DNA of 64,000 nucleotides from Halosolutus halophilus (GTDB lineage Archaea; Halobacteriota; Halobacteria; Halobacteriales; Natrialbaceae): contig NZ_CP094974.1 in assembly GCF_022869805.1 (NCBI RefSeq), positions 3,658,001 through 3,722,000 on the forward strand. Direction: 5' to 3'. The position numbers and the translations under genes were made by a program. The notes below the pieces were generated by a model, which was not told the origin of the DNA, searched no databases, and saw only the letters and a program-made list of their open reading frames with translations. Of the stretch, positions 47,497-55,447 are shown piece by piece. Each line of letters starts with the position of its first letter. Position 1 is the first letter of the stretch.

Positions 47497-48147
47497 TCAC
47501 TGATCCATTCGCTGTGAAAAACTCAGGCTCCAGTGCCGCTCGATGCCCCAAAGAAGACCCCAAACCAGTGCGGAGGAGCATAGGAGTACCAAAAATATTG
47601 TTCCAGAGACTCTGGGTAGTTGTTCAATGAGTTCTAACTCTATGTTCAGTTGGAGACCAATAACAAGAGCAGCAGAGAGCGCGGTAGTGGGGAGTTTAAA
47701 CCGATTGTGTTTCATCGAGAAGCCTCCAAGCAGCATAGCGATCACACCCAGCCCTGCAATAAACCCGTAGATTATGAAAACGAGTACCCACCAACTGTTG
47801 TAATCCGTACTTCCCTTGAAGACGTAGGTCTGATCCTGATATATTACACGCTTCTCATCCGGATACTTAGAGCTAATAGTGAACTCTGAAAGCTCTTGAT
47901 TCGTGGTATATCTTCCTTTGTCTAACGCTTCCAAGAACACTTCTTGGCCAGTTTCGGAAAGGTCAGTAAATTGGATAACCTCTCTGTGAGAGTTCGACGA
48001 TGATTCGCCATACTCATTTACTGAATAATGATATTCTGGATTAAATTCAGAAACTCCATACATCATCGATCCTCCCAGTACCAAAGCACTCACTCCGAGA
48101 AGCGCAAGAAGGATCACGGGGAGATGATAGGGGGTGAATGAATCCAT
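47497..48147 (-). CDS. Membrane protein (DUF7979-like)
   Basis: 216 residues from the ATG at 48147. An N-terminal helix (LPVILLALLGVSALVLGGSM), an extracytoplasmic domain with FTDLSETGQEVFLEALDKGR and YQDQTYVFKG, then three to four C-terminal helices. AT-rich compared with chromosomal genes. First single-gene unit between repeat copies. Function unknown. Confidence 0.75.
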   Translation of the reverse strand: MDSFTPYHLPVILLALLGVSALVLGGSMMYGVSEFNPEYHYSVNEYGESSSNSHREVIQFTDLSETGQEVFLEALDKGRYTTNQELSEFTISSKYPDEKRVIYQDQTYVFKGSTDYNSWWVLVFIIYGFIAGLGVIAMLLGGFSMKHNRFKLPTTALSAALVIGLQLNIELELIEQLPRVSGTIFLVLLCSSALVWGLLWGIERHWSLSFSQRMDQ

Positions 48148-48206
48148 GAGGCGATGTTCTGTTGGTCTTAGTAAATATTTTGTCGTGCTGAATGACACGT
48201 GCTTAC

Positions 48207-48290
48207 CCTGTACTGAGCGATCTCCAGCGTGGCAAATCGACCTGAATCTTGTGCCACATTCGCGCCCTGTATGCAGCAGAGGCTACAAGA
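48207..48290 (+). repeat. Hairpin-repeat family, copy R2 (5' half)
   Basis: CTGTACTGAGCGATCTCCAG, GGCAAATCGACC, then TTGTGCCACATTCGCGCCCT and GTATGCAGCAGAGG. The matching 3' half is at 49076-49125 (GATGAATATAGAGGATGG, GTCAGCACAAGGGCT), so the integrase pseudogene at 48310-49014 lies inside this repeat. Confidence 0.75.
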
Positions 48291-48309
48291 ATCGTGAGTA
48301 GACTGTTAG

Positions 48310-49014
48310 TTATCGGTGATGCGCTTGCCAGAGTGCATCTGCGGTCGCTGTTCCGGAAATCCGGATGTATTTCTGGGCGGTGGCGAGATTGCTCCACCCC
48401 ATCAAGGCCTGAAGAGGAACTGGCGCAACTCCCTGATAAGCGTGATAGCTCGCAGCGGTTGCTCGCAAACAGTGTGGGTAGACGCGCCCTCGAAGATCGG
48501 CAGACTCGGCTGCTTCGTTCACCCGCCTATTGATCGTTGAGCGCGAATGTGGAAACGAATCGTAACGATTGGCGAAACGTTCGAGACACAATTCGAGACG
48601 CAAAGACAGGTCGAACGGGATCGCCCGCGCGGACGAGACCGTCTTTGGGTGCCACCGGGCCTCTACTGCCTCGTTCTCGGTGAGGTCGTCACAGTGGTTC
48701 GCTTCCTAAGCTGCTTGGCGACGACAGTACCCACAGGCACACGGCTCGTACTGTGGAATCTGGAGAAGCTTTCGATCCCAGTCAAACCAGTCGGTATTGA
48801 GATGTGAGATCTCGCCCCCACGGAGTCCGAGCCGACCTGCGACCAGACAGATGAACCGTGCTTGGAAATCACGGGGACTGGGTAACTCCGAACAGGCTTC
48901 GAGTAACAACTCGAACTCCCGGTCGGTGAGGACATCTTCGTGAGAATGTCGTGTCGTCAATGCTCGTCGATGTCGCTTCGCCCACGTTGATGACTCAGAC
49001 TGATGCTGTGTCAT
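48310..49014 (-). pseudogene. Tyrosine recombinase (XerC-like) with one amber codon
   Basis: One frame of 234 sense codons interrupted only by TAG at 48706-48708. N-terminal part: FELLLEACSELPSPRDFQAR, GRLGLRGGEISHL with the first catalytic Arg, and a zinc knuckle CACGYCRRQAA just before the stop. After the stop the same frame continues through HPKTVSSARAIPFDL, HCLRATAASYHA (HxxR) and GWSNLATAQKYIRIS with the nucleophilic Tyr. All catalytic residues remain, so a single point change inactivated it. It lies inside a copy of the dispersed repeat. Confidence 0.85.
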
Positions 49015-49075
49015 TACAGCCAGAAGTGTGCGCGGTTCCCAGAGAAACTATTCAAAATCGAGATTGTTCGGTATC

Positions 49076-49165
49076 GATGAATATAGAGGATGGAGTCAGC
49101 ACAAGGGCTACGTTATTTTCTCCAAATGAATCCTGAACTAGCCGATAGAATGTGCCTGCGAACCA
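49076..49165 (+). repeat. Hairpin-repeat family, copy R2 (3' half)
   Basis: GATGAATATAGAGGATGGAG and TCAGCACAAGGGCT correspond to the consensus GCTGAATACAGAGGATG and TTCAGCACGACGGCT; the end CCAAATGAATC and TGCGAACC correspond to CCAATGAACC and TGCGAACTGA. Diverged but in the right order. Confidence 0.6.
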
Positions 49166-49207
49166 ACCGCCGAGAGTTATATTCGTCTGGATCTCCTATT
49201 GTTGTAT

Positions 49208-49540
49208 ATGGCAGATGATAAACAGGGTCGAGATGAGCAAGCAGATCGTGAAGAGAATCGCCAGCGTGAGCGAGAATTAGAGGAGGCTAAAGCCCGCGGC
49301 GATGAAAAGGAGCCGCTGTTTGATGACGAAAGCGTGCGGCTTGGTGATCTTGATGAAGCGCTCAAATCGCACGACTATCCAACCACGACAACTGAGTTGG
49401 TTGAGGCCTATGGCGATTATGAACTTGAAATTCAGGGCGGCAAGAAACCCCTGGAGGAGGTACTCTCTTCAACTGATGACCAAACATATGACTCAGCCGA
49501 GGACGTTCGCAGACGGATACTGGGACTCATAGGCCGATAG
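49208..49540 (+). CDS. DUF5789 family protein
   Basis: 110 residues: a charged helical N-terminus (QGRDEQADREENRQRERELE) and the DUF5789 domain (VRLGDLDEALKSHDYPTTTT, ELVEAYGDYELEIQGGKKPL). Common small haloarchaeal protein of unknown function. A TATA-like GTTATATTCG lies about 30 bases upstream of the ATG at 49208. Confidence 0.82.
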   Translation: MADDKQGRDEQADREENRQRERELEEAKARGDEKEPLFDDESVRLGDLDEALKSHDYPTTTTELVEAYGDYELEIQGGKKPLEEVLSSTDDQTYDSAEDVRRRILGLIGR

Positions 49541-49579
49541 CACAATCCCCAAGACACTCATCTCACAAATTAGACCGCC

Positions 49580-49775
49580 TGTGTTGACCGATCCGATCTG
49601 GTCGAATCAGGAAATAATTCTGTGCGAGATACGCGCTCTCTATTCAGCAACGGTTGAAAATTATACCCGAATGTTGTCATGCATACAGGGACGAGTTCAG
49701 CATGACGGCTTTGTTTGATTCATCCCAAAGCCAATGAATCAGCCGTTCAGTAAATATGCGTACTGAGCAGCGGAG
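49580..49775 (+). repeat. Hairpin-repeat family, copy R3
   Basis: Diverged 5' half (TGTGTTGACCGATCC ... GAGATACGCGCTCTCTATTC), then GTTGTCATGCATACAGGGAC, TTCAGCATGACGGCTTTGTT and the end CAATGAATCAGCCGTTCAG with ATGCGTACTGAGC. All blocks in consensus order. Confidence 0.75.
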
Positions 49776-49835
49776 ACGCATCAGGAATGGGAGCCCCTCA
49801 CTTCGTTTTGAATGGCCGATGAATCATCCCTCTCC

Positions 49836-49846
49836 TTTTTAATACC
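49836..49846 (+). promoter_or_regulatory. TATA-like box for the 49866 gene
   Basis: TTTTTAATACC lies ~26 bases before the ATG at 49866, the distance expected for a leaderless transcript. This favours 49866 over the in-frame ATG at 49812, which is upstream of the box. Confidence 0.45.
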
Positions 49847-49865
49847 TTCTCTCTATCGGTTATTC

Positions 49866-50195
49866 ATGCCGTCACATCAATCGGTCATCGATAATATCGG
49901 TCTCCGGGAGACCGGCTTTGCACTCGCTTGGGTTCTCACATTCGTCCTCCTCATTCCCATCCAACTCGCTTCGATGATTGGTTTCGATGAAACTGGACTC
50001 GACACGTTCACGCCCGATCTCGTCTTTATGGCCGTCGTTCCCGCGTTAATTCTCACTCTGTTCCCCACGCTCGTCGCTCGACGTCTCTACGCTCGTGGCA
50101 CGACCCGTGTTATCGCTGTTGTCGCTTTCGCCGTCTTCACCGCTGTCACGGCTTATACGTCGCAGTTCTACGGCCTCTGCGGTCCAAACTGTTGA
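49866..50195 (+). CDS. Small membrane protein
   Basis: 109 residues with three helices (GFALAWVLTFVLLIPIQLAS, LVFMAVVPALILTLFPTLVA, VIAVVAFAVFTAVTAYTSQF) and a C-terminal Cys pair (GLCGPNC). No family recognised. Single gene between two repeat copies. Confidence 0.65.
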   Translation: MPSHQSVIDNIGLRETGFALAWVLTFVLLIPIQLASMIGFDETGLDTFTPDLVFMAVVPALILTLFPTLVARRLYARGTTRVIAVVAFAVFTAVTAYTSQFYGLCGPNC

Positions 50196-50251
50196 ACACT
50201 TACCTACTGGACGGGCACATTCGCGCACGACGGTGATGATTTGTTATTTGT

Positions 50252-50440
50252 CTTTCCTCTACTGAGCGATCACCGCCTTCGCAAATCGAACCGAATCTCG
50301 TGTTACATTCGCGCCCTGAGTTCAGCACACATTAAACAAACCACCTGATTCTTGTCAGAAACGACGTGACCGACTCAGAGGGAGAGTTCCGCAAATCGGT
50401 AACTACAGAGTGTGTACGTATCGTGGAACATGTGACTGAT
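50252..50440 (+). repeat. Hairpin-repeat family, copy R4
   Basis: CTACTGAGCGATCACCGCCT, CGCAAATCGAACC, TCTCGTGTTACATTCGCGCC, left arm CTGAGTTCAGCAC; then TTGTCAGAAACGACGTGACC and right arm GACTCAGAGGGAG. The outer arm has changed on both sides (CTGAGT with ACTCAG instead of CTGTAT with ATACAG), keeping base pairing. The 3' end is unclear. Confidence 0.75.
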
Positions 50441-50501
50441 GATGGGAAGACCGTTGGAGGGTACGGTAGATCGTAGAACTGCCAACCCGTCTATATAAGT
50501 A

Positions 50502-51152
50502 GTGTGGCCGACACTATCGTGTACGGTCTCCGCACTCCAGGCTTCCACCAGTCAAACAGTCAGTCGCCTGTTGAGCGTGCTCGCCATCCTTTCTGCCACC
50601 ATCGCAGTGACGTATCTCCTGCTTCCGAATCCACTCGCAGATGTGTTCTTTGCTGGGATCGTGATGCTCAGCGTTCTCTTCGCCCTCGTCGGTGGGATTG
50701 GCGCGTGGATGAACCGGACACTGCTCGTCTGGGTGGCCGCGCTCCTGTTGACGGGACTTTCGATTGTAGGGATGATGTCGATCGGATTCGTGATCGCGCC
50801 TGCTGCACTTTTCTTACTCGGAGCTGCGATTTTCTCACAGTTGGCCGGGCCGCGGGCAGACGTTCGGGAGGCGATTATTGCCAATCCACCTACCAAGCGG
50901 ACCCTCATGCAGAAGAAATTGGTCGCCATCACGTCAGTAGCCGTCGGAATTGGACTGGTATACGTGGGCGCATTTGCACAAGAACTGTTCGGGTCATGTG
51001 CGCGTGAAACGTTGGCTTGCGCTCTCGATACGACGAATTGGGACGCGGTCGGACTCACCGTTCTTGGATTGAGTGCGGTCAGTTACGGAGGCTGGCTACT
51101 CTGGAAACGAGCCTATATTACACGTGTGCTCGCATCAACACAGACCCAGTAG
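50502..51152 (+). CDS. Membrane protein of unknown function
   Basis: Up to 216 residues; about five helices (VLAILSATIAVTYLLLPNPL, FFAGIVMLSVLFALVGGIGA, LLVWVAALLLTGLSIVGMMS, LVAITSVAVGIGLVYVGAFA, AVGLTVLGLSAVSYGGWLLW). A TATA-like TATATAAG at 50491-50498 is only 4 bases from the GTG at 50502, so the real start may be the TTG at 50571 or GTG at 50577. No family recognised. Single gene between repeats. Confidence 0.65.
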   Translation: MWPTLSCTVSALQASTSQTVSRLLSVLAILSATIAVTYLLLPNPLADVFFAGIVMLSVLFALVGGIGAWMNRTLLVWVAALLLTGLSIVGMMSIGFVIAPAALFLLGAAIFSQLAGPRADVREAIIANPPTKRTLMQKKLVAITSVAVGIGLVYVGAFAQELFGSCARETLACALDTTNWDAVGLTVLGLSAVSYGGWLLWKRAYITRVLASTQTQ

Positions 51153-51224
51153 AACACGATCAATCGCGTCTCAGTGGTGTCCATCGAAGCTGATGAGTTG
51201 GGCGTCTCGCCGGTACCTCTGTGT

Positions 51225-51345
51225 GCATAGTTACCGACCGTTTCATTCGGTTCCACTCTGCAAGATCTGCGCTTTGTATCTCGCACGCTTCGCTCGACCT
51301 ATCCAGCAGTTAGCAGAATGGACGTGCAAGATACAGAGGATGCAT
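51225..51345 (+). repeat. Hairpin-repeat family, copy R5 (variant stem)
   Basis: Left arm TTTGTATCTCGCACG, right arm CGTGCAAGATACAGAGGATG. Compared with the consensus TGTATTCAGCA and TGCTGAATACAG, both arms changed together so that pairing is kept except at one position. The 5' block (TTCATTCGGTTCCACTCTGC) is diverged. Confidence 0.7.
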
Positions 51346-51372
51346 CTATCACTTGCCACAGGGGTGTTCGCC

Positions 51373-51855
51373 CTATTGTTTGAATCGACCAGCATTGTCC
51401 GTCGAACTCACTCGCCACGAAAACTCACCAGATGCGTATACAACTCCGCCTAAAACGCTGTCGTACTCTCGCGTAGACGGTGACGGATTGAATGGAATCT
51501 GCCCACCTGTCTCGGGAACCGTGCCGTTGAGTGTGAACTCAACCAAGTAGTAGACGGATTCAGTGAAGATATTTTTGAACGTCTGCGTCTCACCGGGAGC
51601 GACTGACGACGAGGCCGTCAATTCTCGTTGCTGAGGTGGAACGGTCACGTCACCAGAGACGCTGTATCCATCAGAGTCCGTCTCTGATTCAGCGCCAACG
51701 CCTACGACCGAAATTCCAATGACGTGTGGGAGGTTATCTTGATTCTCGAACTGGAGACTCCCAGCGGGGACGTCGTCGTTTAGAAAACTAGAACACCCGG
51801 GAAGACCCGAGATACCGAGCGCACTGAGCGATGTGAGGAGGGCACGACGGTTCAT
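51373..51855 (-). CDS. Tat lipoprotein of unknown function
   Basis: 160 residues from the ATG at 51855: Tat signal and lipobox (MNRRALLTSLSALGISGLPG then Cys21). The mature domain is beta-rich with VGVGAESETDSDGYSVSGDV and a TQTFKNIFTESVYYLVEF strand, like other haloarchaeal surface lipoproteins of the island. Ligand unknown. Single gene between repeats. Confidence 0.78.
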   Translation of the reverse strand: MNRRALLTSLSALGISGLPGCSSFLNDDVPAGSLQFENQDNLPHVIGISVVGVGAESETDSDGYSVSGDVTVPPQQRELTASSSVAPGETQTFKNIFTESVYYLVEFTLNGTVPETGGQIPFNPSPSTREYDSVLGGVVYASGEFSWRVSSTDNAGRFKQ

Positions 51856-51990
51856 GCACAAGATTTGTGCGATAGTCAATAAGTGTTTTTTGTGAGTTGG
51901 TTGTTTGAGAAGCCCGATGGGCGGGATGACCGAAACACCGCGCCACGAACTCACCAACCAGTGAGTGTGGGATGAAAGATACGCGCCTTC

Positions 51991-52924
51991 GGTCTTGTTT
52001 AGATGGTCGAAATCATTTGAGTTAGGCCCTGAGCGATTGTTCGATGTTTCTGACGGCGGCCTTAAGGACGAGTTCGCGGAACTGTCCGAACCACGTTCTT
52101 GCCTTAAGTGTTGAACCGAATCGCTTGCGTAACGCGAAAAACATCGATTCTGCGATAGACCGTTGATGGTAGGTTTCATCATCAATCCGAGCATTGTGTG
52201 CGGCGTCGAGTGAGTAGAACTCACGATGCTTGATCACCGGTCTAATTCCCTCGTTTCGCAGCATCTGCCGGAGTTCATCCCAATCAAACCCTTTGTCGGC
52301 GACGACGGTTTCCACGTTGCTGAGGTTTCTTTTCAGGACTTGCCACGCAATCTGCGTGTCATGTGGTAGGTTCATTGAGCAGTGTACGTCGAGAATAGCT
52401 CGCGTAGAACAGTCTACGAGAATAGCGGTTTTAACCGACTCAAACGTTCCTTTGACGCGCTTTGCGTAGTTGTGGCTGGACGAGCGATGAGCGATGCTGG
52501 TTGAGTCGATTGCTTGTACCTCTCCGGTATCGAATAGTTCCGCCGACAGCTGCAGCAGCATCCGCCAGACGGGCATCTTGAGATCCTGTTTTCGAACACA
52601 AACGGTGGTGAAGTCCGGCAACTCATCCGGTGAAAGGCCGAGTTTGGCGACAATAGCTGGCATTTCTCGAAGAACGTCTAGCAACCGTCGGTAGGAGTGA
52701 TCGAGGTATTCCCGAAGACCATGGATCGCTACGATCACCCAATCAGCGTAGCCACCCTTTCCTTTGCTGAGAGGTTCTTTCGAACCGCTTCCGACAGCTT
52801 TTTGAGACAATTCGACGCATCGTTCGGTGAAGCGGGCCAGTTTGGAGTGCACATCCACCTGTGCTCGCTTCATTTCCTAGAATTCCCGACATAGAGGCAA
52901 TATTACTAGCGTCTAAACACGGCC
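51991..52924 (-). mobile_element. IS5-family insertion sequence (934 bp) inside a repeat copy
   Basis: Ends GGTCTTGTTTAGATGG and (inverted) GGCCGTGTTTAGACGC; flanked by a 9-bp direct repeat CGCGCCTTC (51982-51990 and 52925-52933). It encodes one intact transposase. The target is the CGCGCCCTCTATTCAGC block of the dispersed repeat, so the element split a repeat copy. Confidence 0.9.
52022..52873 (-). CDS. IS5-family transposase
   Basis: 283 residues with the DDE domain: VQAIDSTSIAHRS (first Asp), VVADKGFDWDELRQML (second Asp), and YHQRSIAESMFFALRKRFG (Y-x2-R-x6-E type motif with the Glu). Intact, so the element may be active. Confidence 0.93.
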   Translation of the reverse strand: MKRAQVDVHSKLARFTERCVELSQKAVGSGSKEPLSKGKGGYADWVIVAIHGLREYLDHSYRRLLDVLREMPAIVAKLGLSPDELPDFTTVCVRKQDLKMPVWRMLLQLSAELFDTGEVQAIDSTSIAHRSSSHNYAKRVKGTFESVKTAILVDCSTRAILDVHCSMNLPHDTQIAWQVLKRNLSNVETVVADKGFDWDELRQMLRNEGIRPVIKHREFYSLDAAHNARIDDETYHQRSIAESMFFALRKRFGSTLKARTWFGQFRELVLKAAVRNIEQSLRA

Positions 52925-53080
52925 CGCGCCTTCTATTCAGCAAAACCTGATCGAGCTACCGAACTGCTGTCAAGAGGGGCGTGCTGAATACAGAGGATGC
53001 GTTCAGCACGACGGCTTTGTTTGTTTTATTCCGAGGCCAATGAACCAGCCGTTCTGTAGATATCCGAACTGACCACCGGA
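52925..53080 (+). repeat. Hairpin-repeat family, copy R6 (3' part after the IS)
   Basis: CGCGCCTTCTATTCAGC, then CTGCTGTCAAGAGGGGCGTG, CTGAATACAGAGGATGCG, TTCAGCACGACGGCTTTGTT, and the end CCAATGAACCAGCCGTTCTG with GATATCCGAACTGACC. The best-preserved 3' half. Its 5' part lies left of the IS (about 51960-51990). Confidence 0.85.
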
Positions 53081-53122
53081 CGCTTCGAACATTTTTTGTG
53101 AACTTAGCGCAAAAAAGAATAT

Positions 53123-53359
53123 ATGGTCCCCCTTCAGTTCGGATTTCCCGGTGGTATCGAACTACTGGTCTTATTCGGAATTTTTCTGGTCGTTCCTGTC
53201 GTACTCGGCTTCGTTCTGGCCTACTGGGTGTACACCGATGCAGATGGACGCGGGGACGAGAACGCTGCACTGTGGGCGCTCGCCGTTGGTGTATTACTGA
53301 TAACGACGTTCTTTGGCGGGTTACTAGCGTTCGCGGTCTACATCTGGCAACGCGAGTGA
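53123..53359 (+). CDS. Small two-helix membrane protein
   Basis: 78 residues: helices LLVLFGIFLVVPVVLGFVLA and ALAVGVLLITTFFGGLLAFA joined by the polar loop YWVYTDADGRGDENAALW, a pattern shared with many small haloarchaeal membrane proteins. Single gene between repeats; the ATG is preceded by an A-rich AAAAAAGAATAT stretch. Confidence 0.75.
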   Translation: MVPLQFGFPGGIELLVLFGIFLVVPVVLGFVLAYWVYTDADGRGDENAALWALAVGVLLITTFFGGLLAFAVYIWQRE

Positions 53360-53371
53360 TACGTTGACTGT

Positions 53372-53574
53372 CTGTACTGAGCGATCACCACCTTCGTAAA
53401 TCGAGTTAGTCTTCGTGCGGCATTCGCGTCCTCTATTCAGCAGAAACTGAATGATCTGCCGATCTGCTGTCAAGAACGGCGTGCTGAATACAGAGTATGA
53501 GTTCAGTACGATAGCTTCGTTTGTTTCACGCTGAAATCAGTGAACCAGCTGTGCAGTACATCTGCGAACTGAAC
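53372..53574 (+). repeat. Hairpin-repeat family, copy R7 (most complete)
   Basis: Full-length copy (~203 bp): CTGTACTGAGCGATCACCAC, TTCGTAAATCG, TGCGGCATTCGCGTCC, left arm TCTATTCAGCAGA, spacer, CTGCTGTCAAGAACGGCG, right arm TGCTGAATACAGAG, TTCAGTACGATAGCTTCGTT, GTGAACCAGCTGTGCAG, end CTGCGAACTGAAC. Serves as the reference for the family. Confidence 0.9.
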
Positions 53575-54148
53575 GCCACACTACGCTACTACCTTGCTTC
53601 ATCGGCGTGAATAGACCAATAGATATGTACACCGGTATGTTGGCGGTCAAGATGCTCTTGGAGTAATGCTCCTGTTTCAAACTCAGTGTTACAGATATCA
53701 CAGTGATACTGATGGTGTGGCCACGGAGCAGTCTCTTCCTGAAGGTTACCGGGCGTATTCCTGTTTTGGATACTAGAGCGACCGAAAATTGACGAATTCA
53801 CTAACATCGATATTCTGTCGAAAGCTAAGAACTTTGGATGGTCAACAATGAGTTCTGAGATAATAGCAAATGGGATTGCAATCAGGACTACCACTCCAAC
53901 TATGTCAAATGTAAGTTCTGCATCAGTCGCGATCAAGACTGCAAGAATGTCTTCGGTTACACCGAATACGATCCCTATGACGAAAAACTCGAGGATACGC
54001 TTGATTTGACTCCGATGCATATTCTGTGAACGCTCTATCATTACATTATTTGACCCCCTTTTGTTCTACAGCTCGTGGCATCTACTCTGGCAGATGCTCT
54101 TCTTAGCTGATTTTGTCCGATACAAATTGGCGTGCTATGTTGTTTCCC
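53563..54148 (-). repeat. 586-bp block, inverted copy of 18254-18839
   Basis: On the minus strand it starts AGGGAAACAACATAGC and ends GCGTTCAGTTCGCA. It sits exactly between repeat copies R7 and R8. It lacks the TIRs that surround the other copy. Confidence 0.9.
53589..54041 (-). CDS. Membrane protein with C-terminal C2H2 zinc finger (copy 2)
   Basis: 150 residues identical to the protein at 18361-18813: two membrane helices and a terminal C-x2-C-x12-H-x4-H finger (HCDICNTEFETG, LLQEHLDRQH). Here it occupies one slot of the repeat-gene array rather than a TIR element, suggesting this is the parental setting. Confidence 0.75.
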   Translation of the reverse strand: MIERSQNMHRSQIKRILEFFVIGIVFGVTEDILAVLIATDAELTFDIVGVVVLIAIPFAIISELIVDHPKFLAFDRISMLVNSSIFGRSSIQNRNTPGNLQEETAPWPHHQYHCDICNTEFETGALLQEHLDRQHTGVHIYWSIHADEAR

Positions 54149-54290
54149 TGTACTGAGCGATCACCACGTTCGTAGATCGGTCACAATCTCGTGCCACATT
54201 CGCGCTCTGTATTCAGCAGAGCTTGGATCAACTACCGAGTTGTTGTCAGAACTGGCGTGCTGCATACAGCGGATAGATTTAGCAGGTCTG
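54147..54290 (+). repeat. Hairpin-repeat family, copy R8
   Basis: CTGTACTGAGCGATCACCAC, GTTCGTAGATCGG, CTCGTGCCACATTCGCGCTC, left arm TGTATTCAGCAGAG, spacer, GTTGTCAGAACTGGCGTG, right arm TGCTGCATACAGCGG. The 3' terminal block is diverged. Confidence 0.85.
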
Positions 54291-54381
54291 TCATGCCGGA
54301 GGACGCTAACCCGGATTTTGTGGTCGGCGTCGGCGTCTGAGCGTCCGAATTCATTTGTTGCCACTCGTCTAACACCTCAGC

Positions 54382-54891
54382 ATGCACGTTCGTGACGCAA
54401 AACCAGTGGACGCTGAGGCGGTGCGGATAGTCCACTACGCGTCGATCATCGGCCTCGGGCCGGAGGCGTACGGTCAACGTCAGGTCGAGGCATGGGCCAG
54501 CGGGTGCAAGACTGCCGATTACACGGCAGCGATTGAGGGTGACGTACTCGACTACGTTGTCGCCGACCGCGACGGTGTCGTTGTGGGGTTCGGATCTCTG
54601 AAGTGGGAGGCGTTAGACGACTATGAGATTGATGTCGGAGCAGAGGTCACTGCCGTCTACGTACTCCCGCGGGTCGCCCGCGAAGGGATTGGGACGGAAA
54701 TCTACGCGGAACTTGAGCGGCGGGCCCGCGAGCAGGGCGTCTCGGTGCTGGGCCTCTCAGCCTCGCTGCCCGCAGTTCCGTTCTACGAGGCTCATGGGTA
54801 CGACCGCGTCACCGAGTACGTCCACGAGTTCTCCAGACACGAGGATACCGGCGTGACAGGACGCGTCGTCAAGATGAAAAAGGAACTGTAG
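54382..54891 (+). CDS. GNAT-family N-acetyltransferase
   Basis: 169 residues with the GNAT fold: VVGFGSLKWEALDDYEIDVG, EVTAVYVLPRVAREGIGTEI (acetyl-CoA pyrophosphate loop R-x2-G-x-G) and LSASLPAVPFYEAHGYDRV. Substrate unknown. Single gene between repeats. Confidence 0.9.
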   Translation: MHVRDAKPVDAEAVRIVHYASIIGLGPEAYGQRQVEAWASGCKTADYTAAIEGDVLDYVVADRDGVVVGFGSLKWEALDDYEIDVGAEVTAVYVLPRVAREGIGTEIYAELERRAREQGVSVLGLSASLPAVPFYEAHGYDRVTEYVHEFSRHEDTGVTGRVVKMKKEL

Positions 54892-54924
54892 TATCCAGGT
54901 CGACCTGGATTTCGCTCTTGGCCC

Positions 54925-55080
54925 GTGGCTGACACGCGCTGTCTCTTCAGCAGACTCTGTCCAAACTCCCGAGTCGCTGTCAAGAGATGCGTGCTGGATA
55001 CAGAGGTTGTATGGAGCACAGCAACTTCGGTTCTTTGTCCATTGATTCTGGATTACCCGGTAGGGAACCCGCGAATTGAG
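54925..55080 (+). repeat. Hairpin-repeat family, copy R9 (diverged)
   Basis: Left arm GCTGTCTCTTCAGCAGAC, spacer, CGCTGTCAAGAGATGCGTGC, right arm TGGATACAGAGGTTGT, then CTTCGGTTCTTTGTCC and a weak end CCGCGAATTGAGCC. Confidence 0.7.
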
Positions 55081-55177
55081 CCTTGAAATGCCCGGAACTA
55101 TAGGAGAATTTCATAATTCAAAAGCATATATTCGTTCAAAAGGAATTCCTTTTCCCGGTTGAGTATCGATTGAGAGT

Positions 55178-55402
55178 ATGGGTTACGAAATACCCTCTCT
55201 GCAAGCGGCGACGGGCGTTGTATTTGCTTATTTAATGTACGTCGTGGCAGCAACAGCCTACCGCGAGGTATTCTTCCTCTTCCTGTTCTCTGGCATGTTG
55301 ATCATCTTTGGTTTGTACATAACCGCTCACGGGTTATTTACTGGTATCGAGACAGCTGTGAATGGACAGTCAGCCAACAATCGCTCGGTTGAAACACGAT
55401 AG
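55178..55402 (+). CDS. Small membrane protein
   Basis: 74 residues, two helices (ATGVVFAYLMYVVAATAYRE and FFLFLFSGMLIIFGLYITAH) and a short polar tail. A TATA-like CATATATTCG lies about 50 bases upstream. Single gene between repeat copies. Function unknown. Confidence 0.6.
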   Translation: MGYEIPSLQAATGVVFAYLMYVVAATAYREVFFLFLFSGMLIIFGLYITAHGLFTGIETAVNGQSANNRSVETR

Positions 55403-55447
55403 CTAAGTAGCTCGATTGCCCTATCTCTGCGAATCACATACGCTGCG

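Noticed and set aside
48706-48708. TAG read as pyrrolysine in the integrase
   Set aside because: No pyl genes or related context are visible, and haloarchaea are not known to use it. A nonsense mutation is simpler.
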